NCBI GenBank assembly: GCA_947504025.1
Contig: CANNFX010000002.1
Coordinates: 372,001-436,000 of the forward strand
Origin: an uncultured Sphingomonadaceae bacterium
Lineage (GTDB): Bacteria > Pseudomonadota > Alphaproteobacteria > Sphingomonadales > Sphingomonadaceae
Direction of reading: 5' to 3'
Length of the DNA stretch: 64,000 nt
The notes below the pieces were generated by a model. It had not been told where the DNA came from, did no database searches, and saw only the letters and a program-made list of their open reading frames with translations. Of this stretch, positions 22,532 to 31,827 are shown piece by piece; position 1 is the first letter of the stretch, and every line of letters begins with the position of its first letter. Made by a program: the position numbers and the translations under genes.

Positions 22532-23514
22532 CGCGCACTGCGTCTTTCAGTTTGAGAGAAGGGGATGTCGAGACGGCTTCCAAGCCAGATCTTTACAATC
22601 AATTCGCCGCCTTCGAGAGATTGAGGGGGAGCCGGAGCAAATCCGGCTTCAGACAATAGAGTTTCGATTTGCGCATCGGTAAAACCGAGGCGAGCATGGG
22701 CGTGGCGCTCGCGCAATTCTTCTCGTTCGTGAGCGTCGAAATCTATGATCGCAATCACTCCGCCTGGACGAGTAACTCGGGCGGCTTCGGCCAAAGCGGC
22801 TGCCGGCGAATGCGCGAAGTGAAGCACTTGATGCAAAAGTACGGTGTCGAAGCGATGCGTAGCGAATGGAAGGTCGGAGAAGTCTCCTTGAACCAACTCC
22901 ACGCTCTCGGCTGGAAGATGCTGTAACTTAGCTCGTGCTACACGAAGCATGTCGAGGCTCTTATCAAGTGCGACTATGTGATCAGCTTTCGGCGCAAACA
23001 GCTCAGCCATACGGCCTGTGCCTGTTCCAATATCGAGCAATTTGCCCAACCTTTCATCGCCGAGCGCGGCAATAAGCCGTTCTTCCACCAGCCTATCGGG
23101 GCTGTGCAGCCGCCTTAACTCGTCCCAATCGTCAGCGTGGCGGGTGAAATATTCTTCGGCGCTGGACTCGCGGGCTTCGCGAATGGCTGCAAGTTTCTTG
23201 CGATCAGCCTCGCACAATGCACCAAATGCTGCATCTTCACGCTCGGCAATCGCCAGAAAGCGGGCCAGTGTTTCGCCCATGGGCGAAGGGCAGTCGATCC
23301 CTATGGTCTGGCGCAGAAATACCCAGCTGCCTTCACGGTGACGTTCCGCAAGGCCTGCATCACATAACTTCGCAACATGCTGTGAGACACGCGGCTGGCT
23401 CTGCCCCAACACCTGCGCCAGCTCGCCAATGGCAAGCTCCATCGTTCCCAGGAGACGCATAATACGCAGCCGGGTCTGATCGCCAAGGGCGCGAAGAGTT
23501 GCTTCAATCTGCAT
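22528..23514 (-). CDS. ArsR-family regulator fused to a SAM-dependent methyltransferase
   Basis: The 328-aa protein has an N-terminal winged helix (residues 1-95; ALGDQTRLRIMRLLG, LAQVLGQSQPRVSQHVAKL) and a C-terminal class I methyltransferase domain with the SAM-binding GKLLDIGTGTGRMAELF near residue 140 and a VLHQVLHFAHSP stretch further on. No metal-binding CxC-type ArsR site is seen. As first gene of the metF-metH operon it is probably its autoregulator, with the methyltransferase-like domain sensing SAM or S-adenosylhomocysteine. SAH-responsive ArsR regulators (SahR) are known for the methyl cycle, but that this is one is inference. A 22-bp palindrome lies 10-31 bases upstream of its start. 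Confidence 0.88.
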   Translation of the reverse strand: MQIEATLRALGDQTRLRIMRLLGTMELAIGELAQVLGQSQPRVSQHVAKLCDAGLAERHREGSWVFLRQTIGIDCPSPMGETLARFLAIAEREDAAFGALCEADRKKLAAIREARESSAEEYFTRHADDWDELRRLHSPDRLVEERLIAALGDERLGKLLDIGTGTGRMAELFAPKADHIVALDKSLDMLRVARAKLQHLPAESVELVQGDFSDLPFATHRFDTVLLHQVLHFAHSPAAALAEAARVTRPGGVIAIIDFDAHEREELRERHAHARLGFTDAQIETLLSEAGFAPAPPQSLEGGELIVKIWLGSRLDIPFSQTERRSAR

Positions 23515-23524
23515 CTGACATAAC

Positions 23525-23546
23525 GATATAAGGAAATCTTTATATC
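23525..23546. promoter_or_regulatory. Candidate operator of the ArsR-MTase/metF/metH operon
   Basis: Imperfect 22-bp palindrome, half GATATAAGGAA against ATCTTTATATC (9 of 11 positions symmetric), between the regulator start and the 3' end of priA. It overlaps a TATAAA that could serve as -10 box. A further ATATAAGG lies in the same orientation at 23577-23584. AT-rich palindromes just upstream of the start are typical for ArsR repressors, so autoregulation is likely. Confidence 0.6.
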
Positions 23547-23586
23547 TGTCTAATCTTTTTCCCGAAAACCGCGGAAATATAAGGTT

Positions 23587-25752
23587 TCAGACGAAACTAT
23601 AGGGGTCTATATCAACACCAACGCGAACACCGGACGAGAATTTGAACTCACCCAACCACTGGCGGATTACATCCTGCACGGCTGCTGTCCGGCGTGCATT
23701 GATCAGCAATCGGTACCGGTATCGTCCGCGCAGAAGTGCCATCGGAGCGGGCGCGGGGCCGAGCACCATTAAATCATCCATTTGCGGTCGGCGGCCTCCG
23801 ATGGCCCGCGCCGTATCGCGGGCCTCGGCTTCGTCCTCGCTCGAAACAATAATCGCAGCCCAGCGTCCGAAAGGCGGAGCCCCGGCGCTGCGGCGCGCTT
23901 CGGTTTCAGCTTCATAGAAAGCATCGCGGTCACCAGCGGCGAGGGCGGATATGACCGGTGCTTCGGGGTGACGGGTCTGGATCAGAACTTCGCCTGGCTT
24001 GCTCCCGCGTCCCGCACGGCCCGCTACTTGCGCGACCTGCTGGTATGTTCGTTCGGCGGCGCGCAGATCACCGCCTTCGAGACCAAGGTCGGCATCCACG
24101 ACGCCAACCAAAGTTAGTTCGGGAAAATGAAAGCCTTTGGTGACGAGTTGCGTGCCAACGATCACGTCAATTGCGCCGCCCTCGGCTTCGGCAACAAATC
24201 GAGCAGCTTTCTCAGGCGAGTTGAGGGTATCAGATGTGACAACTGCAACGCGCGCCTCGGGCACAATCTCACGCACTTCGTCGGCGATCCGCTCCACTCC
24301 GGGTCCGCAAGCGACGAGGCAATCCGGCTCACCGCAATCGGGGCATGTTTCGGGCGGTGTCGTTTCATGGCCGCAATGATGACATGCCAGCCGCTGGCTC
24401 AGCCGATGTTCGACCAGCCATGCGGAGCAATTGGGGCATTGGAAGCGGTAGCCGCAATGGCGGCACAGTGTGAGCGGGGCATAGCCGCGGCGGTTGAGGA
24501 ACAGCAGGGACTGTTCACCCCGTTCCAGCCGCAGTTTGAGTTCTTTGACTAGTCTAGGAGCAAGCCAGCGGCCGCGATCCGGTTTTTCTTCCCGCAGATC
24601 TACTACATCGATGTCAGGTAATTGTGCCCCGCCAAACCGGCTGGCCAGAACCAGTTTTTCGTAGATTCCCGTATCTGCCATATGCAGGCTTTCGAGCGCG
24701 GGAGTAGCGCTGGCCAGAACCACTGGCACCTTCTCGAAGCGGCCACGCATAACGGCCACATCGCGGGCATTGTAACGCACGCCTTCATCCTGTTTGAACG
24801 ACACCTCATGCGCTTCGTCCACTACGATCAGGCCTAGGTTGCTGTAGGGGAGGAACAGAGAAGACCGTGCCCCGACGACGACCTGAGCGCGCCCGCTTGC
24901 GATGGCTCGCCATGCCCGTCTTCGCTCAGTCGCTTTCAACGAGGAGTGCCACAGGATTGGCGGTGCGCCAAACCGGTCCTCGAAACGCCGCAAGAACGCT
25001 TCAGTCAGCGCGATTTCAGGTAGCAGGACTAGAACTTGGCGGTCATTTTTGAGGGCTGCAGCCAAGGCTTCAAAATAGGTTTCCGTTTTGCCCGATCCAG
25101 TGACTCCGTCGAGCAGGAAGGGTGCAAACTTCTCCGCTTTGACAGCTTCTACCAACCGCATAGAAACTTCGAGTTGGCTGGGTTCCAATTCAGGCGGATT
25201 GTGGTCTGCATGAGCAAGCGGATAGGGCCGGTCGATATCCACTTCGATCGGCTCCAACACGCCTTGACTCACCAACCCGCGAAGGACACCGTCGCTGACA
25301 CCTGATAGCTCGGCCAACTCGCGAATCGTCGCTTGCTCACCTTCAAGTGCTTCCATCGCTACGATCCGTTGCGGCGTCATCCGCTCTGGCTCGGCTCCGG
25401 TAAGGCGATATTCGGTCATGGTCGCCGCACCTTTCAGCGCCGCGCCGCTCGATAGCACCATCCGCGCAACCGAAGCGAGCGGAGCGCAGTAATAGTCGGC
25501 GGTCCATTCGATCAGACGGCGCAGTTCAGCGCGAAGCGGTGGCACTGGCATCACGCCTCGCAGAGGGCGTAGACGGCTGTCTGCAACCGAGTCGGCTGGC
25601 AGGCGATCTTCTTCCCAGACAATCCCGACGATCTCTCGCGGTCCCAGAGGCGCGCGCACGACCGATCCCGGGCCTACGTCCATGCCATCAGGCACACGGT
25701 AGTCCAGCGGGCCCAAAGCGGCATTGAAGACAAGAAGTCGGACGCGGTTCAT
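23587..25752 (-). CDS. priA: Primosomal protein N' (replication restart helicase)
   Basis: The 721-aa SF2 helicase restarts stalled forks. It has an N-terminal DNA-binding region (RVPDGMDVGPGSVVRAPLG), Walker A GVTGSGKTE at 216-224, DEAH at 312-315, and the eight zinc-binding cysteines in two clusters around residues 430-475 (CRHCGYRFQCPNC; CHHCGHETTPPETCPDCG). Helicase motif V/VI residues follow (VIVGTQLVTKGFHFPE; QVAGRAGRG). It ends close to the promoter of the metF operon, which reads in the same direction 72 bp further on, so some read-through is possible. Confidence 0.96.
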   Translation of the reverse strand: MNRVRLLVFNAALGPLDYRVPDGMDVGPGSVVRAPLGPREIVGIVWEEDRLPADSVADSRLRPLRGVMPVPPLRAELRRLIEWTADYYCAPLASVARMVLSSGAALKGAATMTEYRLTGAEPERMTPQRIVAMEALEGEQATIRELAELSGVSDGVLRGLVSQGVLEPIEVDIDRPYPLAHADHNPPELEPSQLEVSMRLVEAVKAEKFAPFLLDGVTGSGKTETYFEALAAALKNDRQVLVLLPEIALTEAFLRRFEDRFGAPPILWHSSLKATERRRAWRAIASGRAQVVVGARSSLFLPYSNLGLIVVDEAHEVSFKQDEGVRYNARDVAVMRGRFEKVPVVLASATPALESLHMADTGIYEKLVLASRFGGAQLPDIDVVDLREEKPDRGRWLAPRLVKELKLRLERGEQSLLFLNRRGYAPLTLCRHCGYRFQCPNCSAWLVEHRLSQRLACHHCGHETTPPETCPDCGEPDCLVACGPGVERIADEVREIVPEARVAVVTSDTLNSPEKAARFVAEAEGGAIDVIVGTQLVTKGFHFPELTLVGVVDADLGLEGGDLRAAERTYQQVAQVAGRAGRGSKPGEVLIQTRHPEAPVISALAAGDRDAFYEAETEARRSAGAPPFGRWAAIIVSSEDEAEARDTARAIGGRRPQMDDLMVLGPAPAPMALLRGRYRYRLLINARRTAAVQDVIRQWLGEFKFSSGVRVGVDIDPYSFV

Positions 25753-25824
25753 ATTTCCATATGCTATATGGGCGGTGAAGCGCCTGAACTACAAGGCCAG
25801 AACTACAAAGATGGGGACCCAATT

Positions 25825-26514
25825 ATGACCGATTTGATCCAAGCGGCTAGCAGCCGTCGGAAATTTATAGCTGGATTGGGCGCTGGCGGCTTTGCTCTGA
25901 CGCTGCCCGCCTGTGCCGGCTTGCCCGGTTTCGGGCTAACGGATGCACTCTCTCGCCTTCTGCTTCTTTCGAGCGAACGTGCCTTTGCTCGGCTTACTGC
26001 TGATGGCGGATTTTGGGATCAACAGGTTGCCACGATCGGGCTGAGTAATTTCCTCGGTGCGCGCGGCAATGTCCTTGGCGACATTCTGACGTCCAGCTTG
26101 TTCAAGCGCCGCCTTGAGGGGGCCTTTGCTGATGTCGCAATTGAAGGTGCCGAGCGCGCTGCGCCGATCGTGGCCGAAACCGTCCGTACTATCGGTTTCC
26201 GCAATGCAGAAGCGCTTATCCGCGGTGGCCCGACCGCTGCGACGAGTTTTATGAGGCAGGAAATGGGCCTGTCTTTGATAGAAGCGATGGCGCCTGAACT
26301 CAGCGACATGATGTACGCGGCACAAGATCCTCTGATCGGTCAAGCACTGGCTGCATTGACCGGCGTGAACCTCGCTGGGGCAGCCCGAAATATCTCTACT
26401 TCGGTCGATGATGTGATCTGGGGCGAAATCGGCAAGGAAGAGGCGCTGATCCGCCAAAACCCGCGTAGCACGGGCGATCCGCTGATAATCGGCGTATTTG
26501 GCACGGGATTATAA
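25825..26514 (+). CDS. DUF4197 protein with Tat/lipoprotein-type signal
   Basis: I choose the ATG at 25825 because a GGGGA site lies just ahead of it and the reading then opens with a signal peptide carrying a twin-arginine motif (SSRRKFIAGLG) followed by a lipobox-like LPAC. The 229-aa protein's mature part resembles DUF4197: DALSRLLLLSSERAFARL, FLGARGNVLGDILTS, APIVAETVRTIGF and MYAAQDPLIGQALAAL are mainly helical, amphipathic and rich in Ala/Leu. Function is unknown. It is probably exported and held at a membrane. Divergent from priA, upstream of tal. Confidence 0.75.
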   Translation: MTDLIQAASSRRKFIAGLGAGGFALTLPACAGLPGFGLTDALSRLLLLSSERAFARLTADGGFWDQQVATIGLSNFLGARGNVLGDILTSSLFKRRLEGAFADVAIEGAERAAPIVAETVRTIGFRNAEALIRGGPTAATSFMRQEMGLSLIEAMAPELSDMMYAAQDPLIGQALAALTGVNLAGAARNISTSVDDVIWGEIGKEEALIRQNPRSTGDPLIIGVFGTGL

Positions 26515-26584
26515 GCGTTCGGGGGTGGTTTAGGCTCGGGGGCTTTCCTATAGCCTTCTGCAGAATCACCATCCGGAGCGCGCC

Positions 26585-27238
26585 ATGAAATTCTTCGCCG
26601 ACACTGCCGAAATTGACGACATCAAAGATCTGGCCGCGACCGGCCTGCTCGATGGTGTGACCACCAACCCCAGCTTGATCGCGAAATCGGGCCGTGACTT
26701 CATGGAAGTGACGAAGGAAATTTGCGGACTGACAGACGGTCCCGTCAGCGCAGAAGTGGTTGCGCTCGATCATGCCACGATGATGAAAGAGGCAGACGTC
26801 CTCCGCAAGATTGCTGACAATGTCTGCATCAAAGTGCCGCTGACGATTGACGGGCTGAAGACCTGCAAGGCGCTGACGAATGATGGAACGATGGTCAATG
26901 TCACACTGTGCTTCAGCGCCAATCAGGCATTGCTGGCTGCAAAGGCGGGCGCGACTTTTATCTCGCCATTCGTTGGCCGTCACGACGATAACGGCACGAA
27001 CGGTATGGATCTGATCCGCGATATCCGCACGATCTATGACAATTACCTGTTCGACACAGAAATTCTTGTCGCTAGCGTCCGCCATGCCACTCATGTGCTG
27101 GAAAGCGCACTGATCGGTGCCGATGTGATGACTGCGCCGCCAAAGGTTATCATGGCGCTTGCTAATCACGTATTGACCGACAAGGGCATCGAAGGCTTCA
27201 TGGCTGACTGGGAAAAGACCGGCCAAAGCATTCTCTAA
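26585..27238 (+). CDS. tal: Transaldolase (short, FSA-like form)
   Basis: The 217-aa protein is the compact type of transaldolase/fructose-6-phosphate aldolase: [13 protein letters not shown] at the start, [14 protein letters not shown], the Schiff-base lysine K83 in [24 protein letters not shown], and [11 protein letters not shown]. In the pentose-phosphate pathway it exchanges a dihydroxyacetone unit between sugar phosphates. Whether it acts as transaldolase or as F6P aldolase cannot be decided by eye. It sits 28 bp upstream of cobT in the same direction, possibly co-transcribed. Confidence 0.92.
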   Translation: MKFFADTAEIDDIKDLAATGLLDGVTTNPSLIAKSGRDFMEVTKEICGLTDGPVSAEVVALDHATMMKEADVLRKIADNVCIKVPLTIDGLKTCKALTNDGTMVNVTLCFSANQALLAAKAGATFISPFVGRHDDNGTNGMDLIRDIRTIYDNYLFDTEILVASVRHATHVLESALIGADVMTAPPKVIMALANHVLTDKGIEGFMADWEKTGQSIL

Positions 27239-27266
27239 ATTGTCACTCTCTGAGTAAGCGCATAAT

Positions 27267-29093
27267 TTGTCAGACCAGACTCCCCTCGACCTGTTTAAAC
27301 AGGCGCTGACCGGCACGGCCCGGGCGCTCGCGCACGAGCCTGAGGTGGAGCTTGGCTGGAGCGCGGATACGCCGTCGCTATCGGGCAAGAGCATGAAAGT
27401 GCCGTTGCCAGGCCGCAGTCTGCCGCCTGAACAGGCCGCTGAGGCGCGCGGTTTTGCGGATAGTTTCGCGCTGAAGATGCGGCATCACAACGAAACACTG
27501 CATATGAAAAATATGCCGTCCGAGCCTTCTGCGCGGGCGGCCTATGATGCAGTGGAACTGGTGCGTTACGAAGCGCTGGGCGCGCAGCGATACGCAGGGA
27601 TTGCTGAAAATATTGAGGCGGCGACTGATCTCAGAACAGCTGCGGATCCAATTACACGCGCGCAGAACCTCGACGATGTGCCGCTCGAAACCGCCCTGTC
27701 GCTGATGCTGCGCGAGAAGATGACTGGCCAGGCGATACCAGAACGGGCGCAAAAGGGCGTCGATCTGATGCGTGAGTTTATTCAAGATCGCGCTGGTGAT
27801 GATTTTGATGCGCTGGCCGGTTCGCTGGATGATCAGGAGGCGTTTCAGGCGCTTTCACTCGATCTATTGCGCCACCTAGATTTGACACTTCCCGACGATG
27901 CCGATGGCGGCTCCGACGATGAGAGCGACGACGAAGACGGCGAAACACCTGAGGAAGAGGATACTGACGACGAGGACGAAGGCGGCGCAGAACCGCAATC
28001 GACCGAAATGGCAGGCGAACCCACCGAAGGCGACGCGGAAGGTGACAGCGAAACCGAGCCGGGTGACGAAGACGAAATGTCCGACGGTGAAATGGGGGAC
28101 GAGGGCGAAGAGGGCATGATGCCCGTGCGCCCTAACCGCCCATGGACAGACCTGCCCGAGCATTTCGACTACAAGGCGTTCACTGATAGCTTTGACGAGG
28201 TTATCGAGGCAAACGAGCTTTGCGATCCCGAAGAACTCGACCGTCTACGCGCCTATCTCGACAGCCAGCTTACCGGCTTGCAGTCCATCGTAACTAAGCT
28301 AGCCAATCGGTTGCAGCGCCGATTGATGGCGCAGCAGAACCGCAGCTGGGACTTCGACCAGGAAGAGGGCATGCTCGACGCTGCCCGTCTCGCCCGCGTG
28401 GTCACAATGCCGGGTCATGCGCTGAGCTATAAGGTTGAGCGTGATCAGGAATTCAAGGATACTATCGTAACGCTGTTGATCGACAATTCCGGCTCGATGC
28501 GCGGCAGGCCGATCTCCATTGCCGCGATCAGCGCCGACATTCTGGCGCGAACATTGGAACGCTGCGGCGTGAAGACCGAGATACTCGGATTTACCACTCG
28601 CGCGTGGAAAGGCGGGCAGAGCCGCGAGGCGTGGCTGGGCGAGGGTAAGCCTGCGCAGCCGGGGCGCCTCAACGATTTACGCCACATTATCTACAAGAAA
28701 GCCGACGAGCCATGGCGCCGCGCACGCCGCAACCTCGGCCTGATGATGCGGGAGGGCTTGCTGAAAGAAAATATCGACGGCGAAGCCCTGCTTTGGGCGC
28801 ACAGCCGCTTGCTTGCACGCCCCGAAGATCGCCGCATCATGATGGTGATTTCAGACGGCGCACCAGTGGACGATTCAACCCTGAGCGTGAACACTGCGGG
28901 CTATCTCGAAATGCATCTGCGCCGCGTGATCGACTGGATCGAAAAGCAGTCACCTGTCCAGCTTGTCGCCATCGGCATCGGGCATGATGTGACGCGGTAT
29001 TATAAACGCGCCGTGACGATCATGGATGTGGAGCAGTTAGGCGGCACGATCATCGAACAGCTCGCCGGGTTGTTTGAGGATGATAAAAGGTAG
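27267..29093 (+). CDS. cobT: CobT-type protein (cobaltochelatase subunit-like) with acidic linker and VWA domain
   Basis: The 608-aa protein starts at a TTG (27267) and has the CobT layout: an N-terminal helical domain (about 1-205), a strongly acidic linker (about 207-290, nearly all Asp/Glu with Ser, Thr, Gly), and a C-terminal von Willebrand A domain with the metal-ion site DNSGS near residues 405-409. In aerobic cobalamin synthesis CobT with the AAA+ CobS drives cobalt insertion by CobN. No cobS or cobN is in this window, and cobS is usually next door. The VWA protein may therefore pair with a CobS elsewhere, or act in another chaperone-type role. A large inverted repeat follows the stop. 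Confidence 0.87.
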   Translation: MSDQTPLDLFKQALTGTARALAHEPEVELGWSADTPSLSGKSMKVPLPGRSLPPEQAAEARGFADSFALKMRHHNETLHMKNMPSEPSARAAYDAVELVRYEALGAQRYAGIAENIEAATDLRTAADPITRAQNLDDVPLETALSLMLREKMTGQAIPERAQKGVDLMREFIQDRAGDDFDALAGSLDDQEAFQALSLDLLRHLDLTLPDDADGGSDDESDDEDGETPEEEDTDDEDEGGAEPQSTEMAGEPTEGDAEGDSETEPGDEDEMSDGEMGDEGEEGMMPVRPNRPWTDLPEHFDYKAFTDSFDEVIEANELCDPEELDRLRAYLDSQLTGLQSIVTKLANRLQRRLMAQQNRSWDFDQEEGMLDAARLARVVTMPGHALSYKVERDQEFKDTIVTLLIDNSGSMRGRPISIAAISADILARTLERCGVKTEILGFTTRAWKGGQSREAWLGEGKPAQPGRLNDLRHIIYKKADEPWRRARRNLGLMMREGLLKENIDGEALLWAHSRLLARPEDRRIMMVISDGAPVDDSTLSVNTAGYLEMHLRRVIDWIEKQSPVQLVAIGIGHDVTRYYKRAVTIMDVEQLGGTIIEQLAGLFEDDKR

Positions 29094-29097
29094 ATTT

Positions 29098-29179
29098 CGT
29101 CACCCCAGCGAAGGCTGGGGTCGCTATCAATCAGGTCGGGAATTTGCTGTTAGCGATCCCAGCCTTCGCTGGGATGACG
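29098..29179. repeat. Long inverted repeat, palindromic repeat unit
   Basis: Two 28-base arms (29098-29125 and 29152-29179) are nearly perfect inverted copies separated by 26 bases, and each arm is itself a hairpin with CCCAGC and GCTGGG around GAAG. It fills most of the gap between cobT (stop 29093) and the nitroreductase gene (29187). It looks like a dispersed REP/MITE-type palindromic repeat common in intergenic DNA of this bacterial group. It could also end cobT transcription or protect its mRNA. Confidence 0.75.
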
Positions 29180-29186
29180 CGAACTT

Positions 29187-29864
29187 ATGAATGTATCTGA
29201 AGCAGTCGTGACCCGCCGCTCGGTGCGAGCATTTACCGACCAGCCAGTCGACCGGACAGTCCTCCAGCGCGTGCTTGATAAGGCGCAGCGCAGCCCTTCG
29301 GGGGGGAACACCCAGCCTTGGCATGCGGCCATGCTCACGGGCGAGCCGATGCAGAGGTTGTTTTCTGATGTTGCGGAGGTTTTGCCGCAGGGCCGTGAAG
29401 CGCATTCGCCCGAATACGATATCTATCCCAAGGGCCTCGACGGTGCTTACGAACAGCGCCGCCGTAGTGTGGGTGAAGCGCTCTATTCCGCACTAGAAAT
29501 ACCGCGTGAGAATAAGATGGCCCGCATGATGTGGTTTGCAGAGAACTTTCGCGCATTCGGCGCGCCCGTGATGATGTTGATCCACACACCAAAATACATG
29601 GGGCCACCGCAATGGTCCGACATCGGCATGTGGCTGCAAACGATCATGTTGTTGCTGCGCGAGGAAGGGCTCGATAGCTGTGCGCAGGAAGCATGGGCGA
29701 TGTATTCGAAGCAAATCCGCAAAGTCGTGGAAATTCCCGAGGATCATATCTTCTTTTGCGGCATGGCGATTGGCTACCGCAAGGAAGTGCCGGTGAACGC
29801 TTTTGACGTGCCCCGCGCCGGTCTGGATGAGGCCGTTCGCTGGGAAGGCTTCGACGCCGCTTGA
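29187..29864 (+). CDS. Nitroreductase family flavoprotein
   Basis: The 225-aa protein has the nitroreductase signature at the N-terminus, AVVTRRSVRAFTDQPVD, then QRSPSGGNTQPWHAAML for FMN binding, and the conserved GMWLQTIMLLLREEGLDSCAQEAW and FCGMAIGYRKE stretches later. It would be a homodimeric FMN enzyme that reduces nitro compounds, quinones or similar with NAD(P)H in the cytoplasm; the natural substrate is unknown. It starts 8 bases after a palindromic repeat and is followed 34 bases on by cysS. Confidence 0.9.
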   Translation: MNVSEAVVTRRSVRAFTDQPVDRTVLQRVLDKAQRSPSGGNTQPWHAAMLTGEPMQRLFSDVAEVLPQGREAHSPEYDIYPKGLDGAYEQRRRSVGEALYSALEIPRENKMARMMWFAENFRAFGAPVMMLIHTPKYMGPPQWSDIGMWLQTIMLLLREEGLDSCAQEAWAMYSKQIRKVVEIPEDHIFFCGMAIGYRKEVPVNAFDVPRAGLDEAVRWEGFDAA

Positions 29865-29898
29865 CCCGCGTGGTGCAGCGAGGGCAAAGCCGCCCACG

Positions 29899-31329
29899 AT
29901 GACCGACACCAAACTGCATCTCTACAACAGCCTCACGCGCATGCAGGAGCCGTTCGAACCCGTCCACGAAGGCGAGGCGCGCGTGTATAGCTGCGGGCCG
30001 ACGGTCTATAATTACCCGCATATCGGCAATATGCGCGCCTATGTCTTCGCTGATGTGCTGGGCCGTACGCTTAGCTGGAAAGGGTATAAACTCACGCATG
30101 TCATCAACATTACCGATGTCGGCCATCTGACCGATGATGCAGACGAGGGTGAGGACAAGCTGGAAAAGATGGCGGCCGAGAAGGCCAAGTCCATCTGGGA
30201 TATCGCCCAGCATTACACGCAGGCCTATTGGGAGGATGTGAAGGCGCTCAACATCCGCCAGCCTGCCCATTGGTCAATCGCGACGGACTATGTTCCGCAG
30301 ATGATCGAGTTTGCAGAAGGGATTGCTGAGAAGCACTGCTACCAACTGGAAAGTGGTCTCTATTTCGACACTTCTACCGTCTCGGATTACGGAAAGCTTG
30401 CTCGCGCTGTGACCGAAGATGGCGAAGGCCGGATCCAGACGGTAGAAGGCAAACGCAACGCTGCCGACTTCGCAATCTGGCGCAAAACGCCGCCGGGCGA
30501 AACACGCCAGATGGAATGGGATTCGCCGTGGGGCAAGGGCGCGCCCGGCTGGCATCTGGAATGCTCCGTCATGGGCGAAAAACTGCTTGGCTTTCCGTTC
30601 GACATTCACACCGGCGGTATCGACCACCGGGAGATTCACCACCCGAACGAGATCGCACAGAATCAGGCGTTTTGCGGCAGCGATGCCTCAGGCGCGCGCA
30701 TCTGGATGCACAATAATTTCCTTGTGGAGCGCAGCGGCAAAATGTCGAAGTCATCCGGCGAATTTCTGCGTCTGCAGCTGCTGCTCGACAAGGGCTATCA
30801 TCCGATGGCCTACCGCATGATGTGCCTGCAGGCGCATTACCGCAGCGAGCTGGAGTTTAGCTGGGACGGACTGACTGCGGCGCTGACGCGGCTGAAGCGG
30901 ATGTTGATAGCAACAGAGCGGTTGGCAGACGCAGGCGAGGGAGATGCCAATCATCCTAAAATCGCGCCGCTGATGGAGCGTTTCGACGAAGCCTTGTCCG
31001 ATGATCTGAATACGCCGCTGGCGCTAACTGCGCTTGAGGATTTGCTGGCGCTTAAGAAGATTGATGCAGGCGCGAAGCGTTCGGCGATTGCGAAGATGGA
31101 CCAGGTCATGGGTCTTGGCCTGTTCGAGCATAGCCGCACCGATATGCGGATTCGACCAAGTAGTTCGGTGATTGACGAGGTGGAAATCGAAGAGGCACTC
31201 GTCCGCCGCAAAACTGCCCGCGCTGAAAAAGACTTCGCCACTTCCGATGCCTTGCGAGATGAGCTTGCTACCAAGGGCGTAGAAGTCATGGACGGCGATA
31301 CGCTTGGCTGGGACTGGAAGCTGAGCTGA
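29899..31329 (+). CDS. cysS: Cysteinyl-tRNA synthetase
   Basis: I place the start at 29899 (TDTKLHLYNSLTRMQEPFEP), as expected for the family; a longer frame runs back into the nitroreductase gene. The 476-aa class I enzyme has the zinc ligand C32 in YSCGPTVYN, the HIGH-type PHIGN at residues 40-44, and KMSKS at about 280-284. WHLECSVMG and GGIDHREIHHPNE add the further zinc Cys/His residues. It charges tRNA-Cys. Its stop overlaps the start of a RES-domain gene (TGATG), which ties translation of that gene to cysS. Confidence 0.97.
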   Translation: MTDTKLHLYNSLTRMQEPFEPVHEGEARVYSCGPTVYNYPHIGNMRAYVFADVLGRTLSWKGYKLTHVINITDVGHLTDDADEGEDKLEKMAAEKAKSIWDIAQHYTQAYWEDVKALNIRQPAHWSIATDYVPQMIEFAEGIAEKHCYQLESGLYFDTSTVSDYGKLARAVTEDGEGRIQTVEGKRNAADFAIWRKTPPGETRQMEWDSPWGKGAPGWHLECSVMGEKLLGFPFDIHTGGIDHREIHHPNEIAQNQAFCGSDASGARIWMHNNFLVERSGKMSKSSGEFLRLQLLLDKGYHPMAYRMMCLQAHYRSELEFSWDGLTAALTRLKRMLIATERLADAGEGDANHPKIAPLMERFDEALSDDLNTPLALTALEDLLALKKIDAGAKRSAIAKMDQVMGLGLFEHSRTDMRIRPSSSVIDEVEIEEALVRRKTARAEKDFATSDALRDELATKGVEVMDGDTLGWDWKLS

Positions 31330-31775
31330 TGCGGCTATGGCGTCTCATCCGCGCGCCATATATTGCACTCGACGGTTCTGGGCCTGAAAGGCATGGCGCA
31401 CGGTGGACCTCGCCCGGCAGGCCAGTGATTAACTTTGCCTCGGAGCCCGGCCTCGCCGTGCTGGTTGTACTGCGTTATCTTCCGCGCAATCTATCCGGCG
31501 TCGACACCGATTATTTGCTCGGCTGGACAGACATTGCCGCAGAGCCAGAGCGATTGCCATTCGTTGAAGACCAGCAGGAAAAGCGCCGGATTGGTGATGA
31601 TTGGCTTAGCTCGCGGCGCTCGCTTTTGGCTGCAGTGCGTTCCGCAGTGTTGCCCGAAGCTGACGTAGTGATGATGAACCCGGCGCATGCGGATTTTGCC
31701 AAAGTCACTCCGCTGATCACAAGGCCGTTTGACTTTGAGCAGTGCCTCAATTTGCCGGATATGAATGCGCAGTGA
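31329..31775 (+). CDS. RES-domain protein (toxin-like NAD+ phosphorylase family), no adjacent antitoxin
   Basis: The 148-aa protein matches the RES toxin fold: R5 and R8 in LWRLIRA, R25 in HGARWTSPG, E39 in NFASEPGLAVLVVL, and S105 in AAVRSAVLPEADVVMMNPAHADF-like spacing, i.e. the Arg, Glu and Ser residues that name the family. Characterised members (MbcT and relatives) degrade NAD+ and are held in check by a Xre/DUF2384 antitoxin usually encoded just upstream. Here the upstream gene is cysS, coupled by TGATG, and the downstream gene is a membrane protein. No DUF2384 protein is seen in the window. It is therefore an orphan, or neutralised from elsewhere. All key residues look intact. Confidence 0.85.
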   Translation: MRLWRLIRAPYIALDGSGPERHGARWTSPGRPVINFASEPGLAVLVVLRYLPRNLSGVDTDYLLGWTDIAAEPERLPFVEDQQEKRRIGDDWLSSRRSLLAAVRSAVLPEADVVMMNPAHADFAKVTPLITRPFDFEQCLNLPDMNAQ

Positions 31776-31827
31776 TGGTGAGATGTTGCCTCGTTGTAAA
31801 TTGCAACTAGGCAGGTAAGATTGCGCT

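Noticed and set aside
23515..23586. SAM or SAH riboswitch upstream of the metF operon
   Set aside because: The gap is only 72 bases and AT-rich with a protein-operator-like palindrome; no riboswitch core motif could be made out.
27845..28163. Open frames opposite the acidic linker of cobT (Ser/Pro-rich)
   Set aside because: Shadow of the Asp/Glu codon run; no start signals or family.
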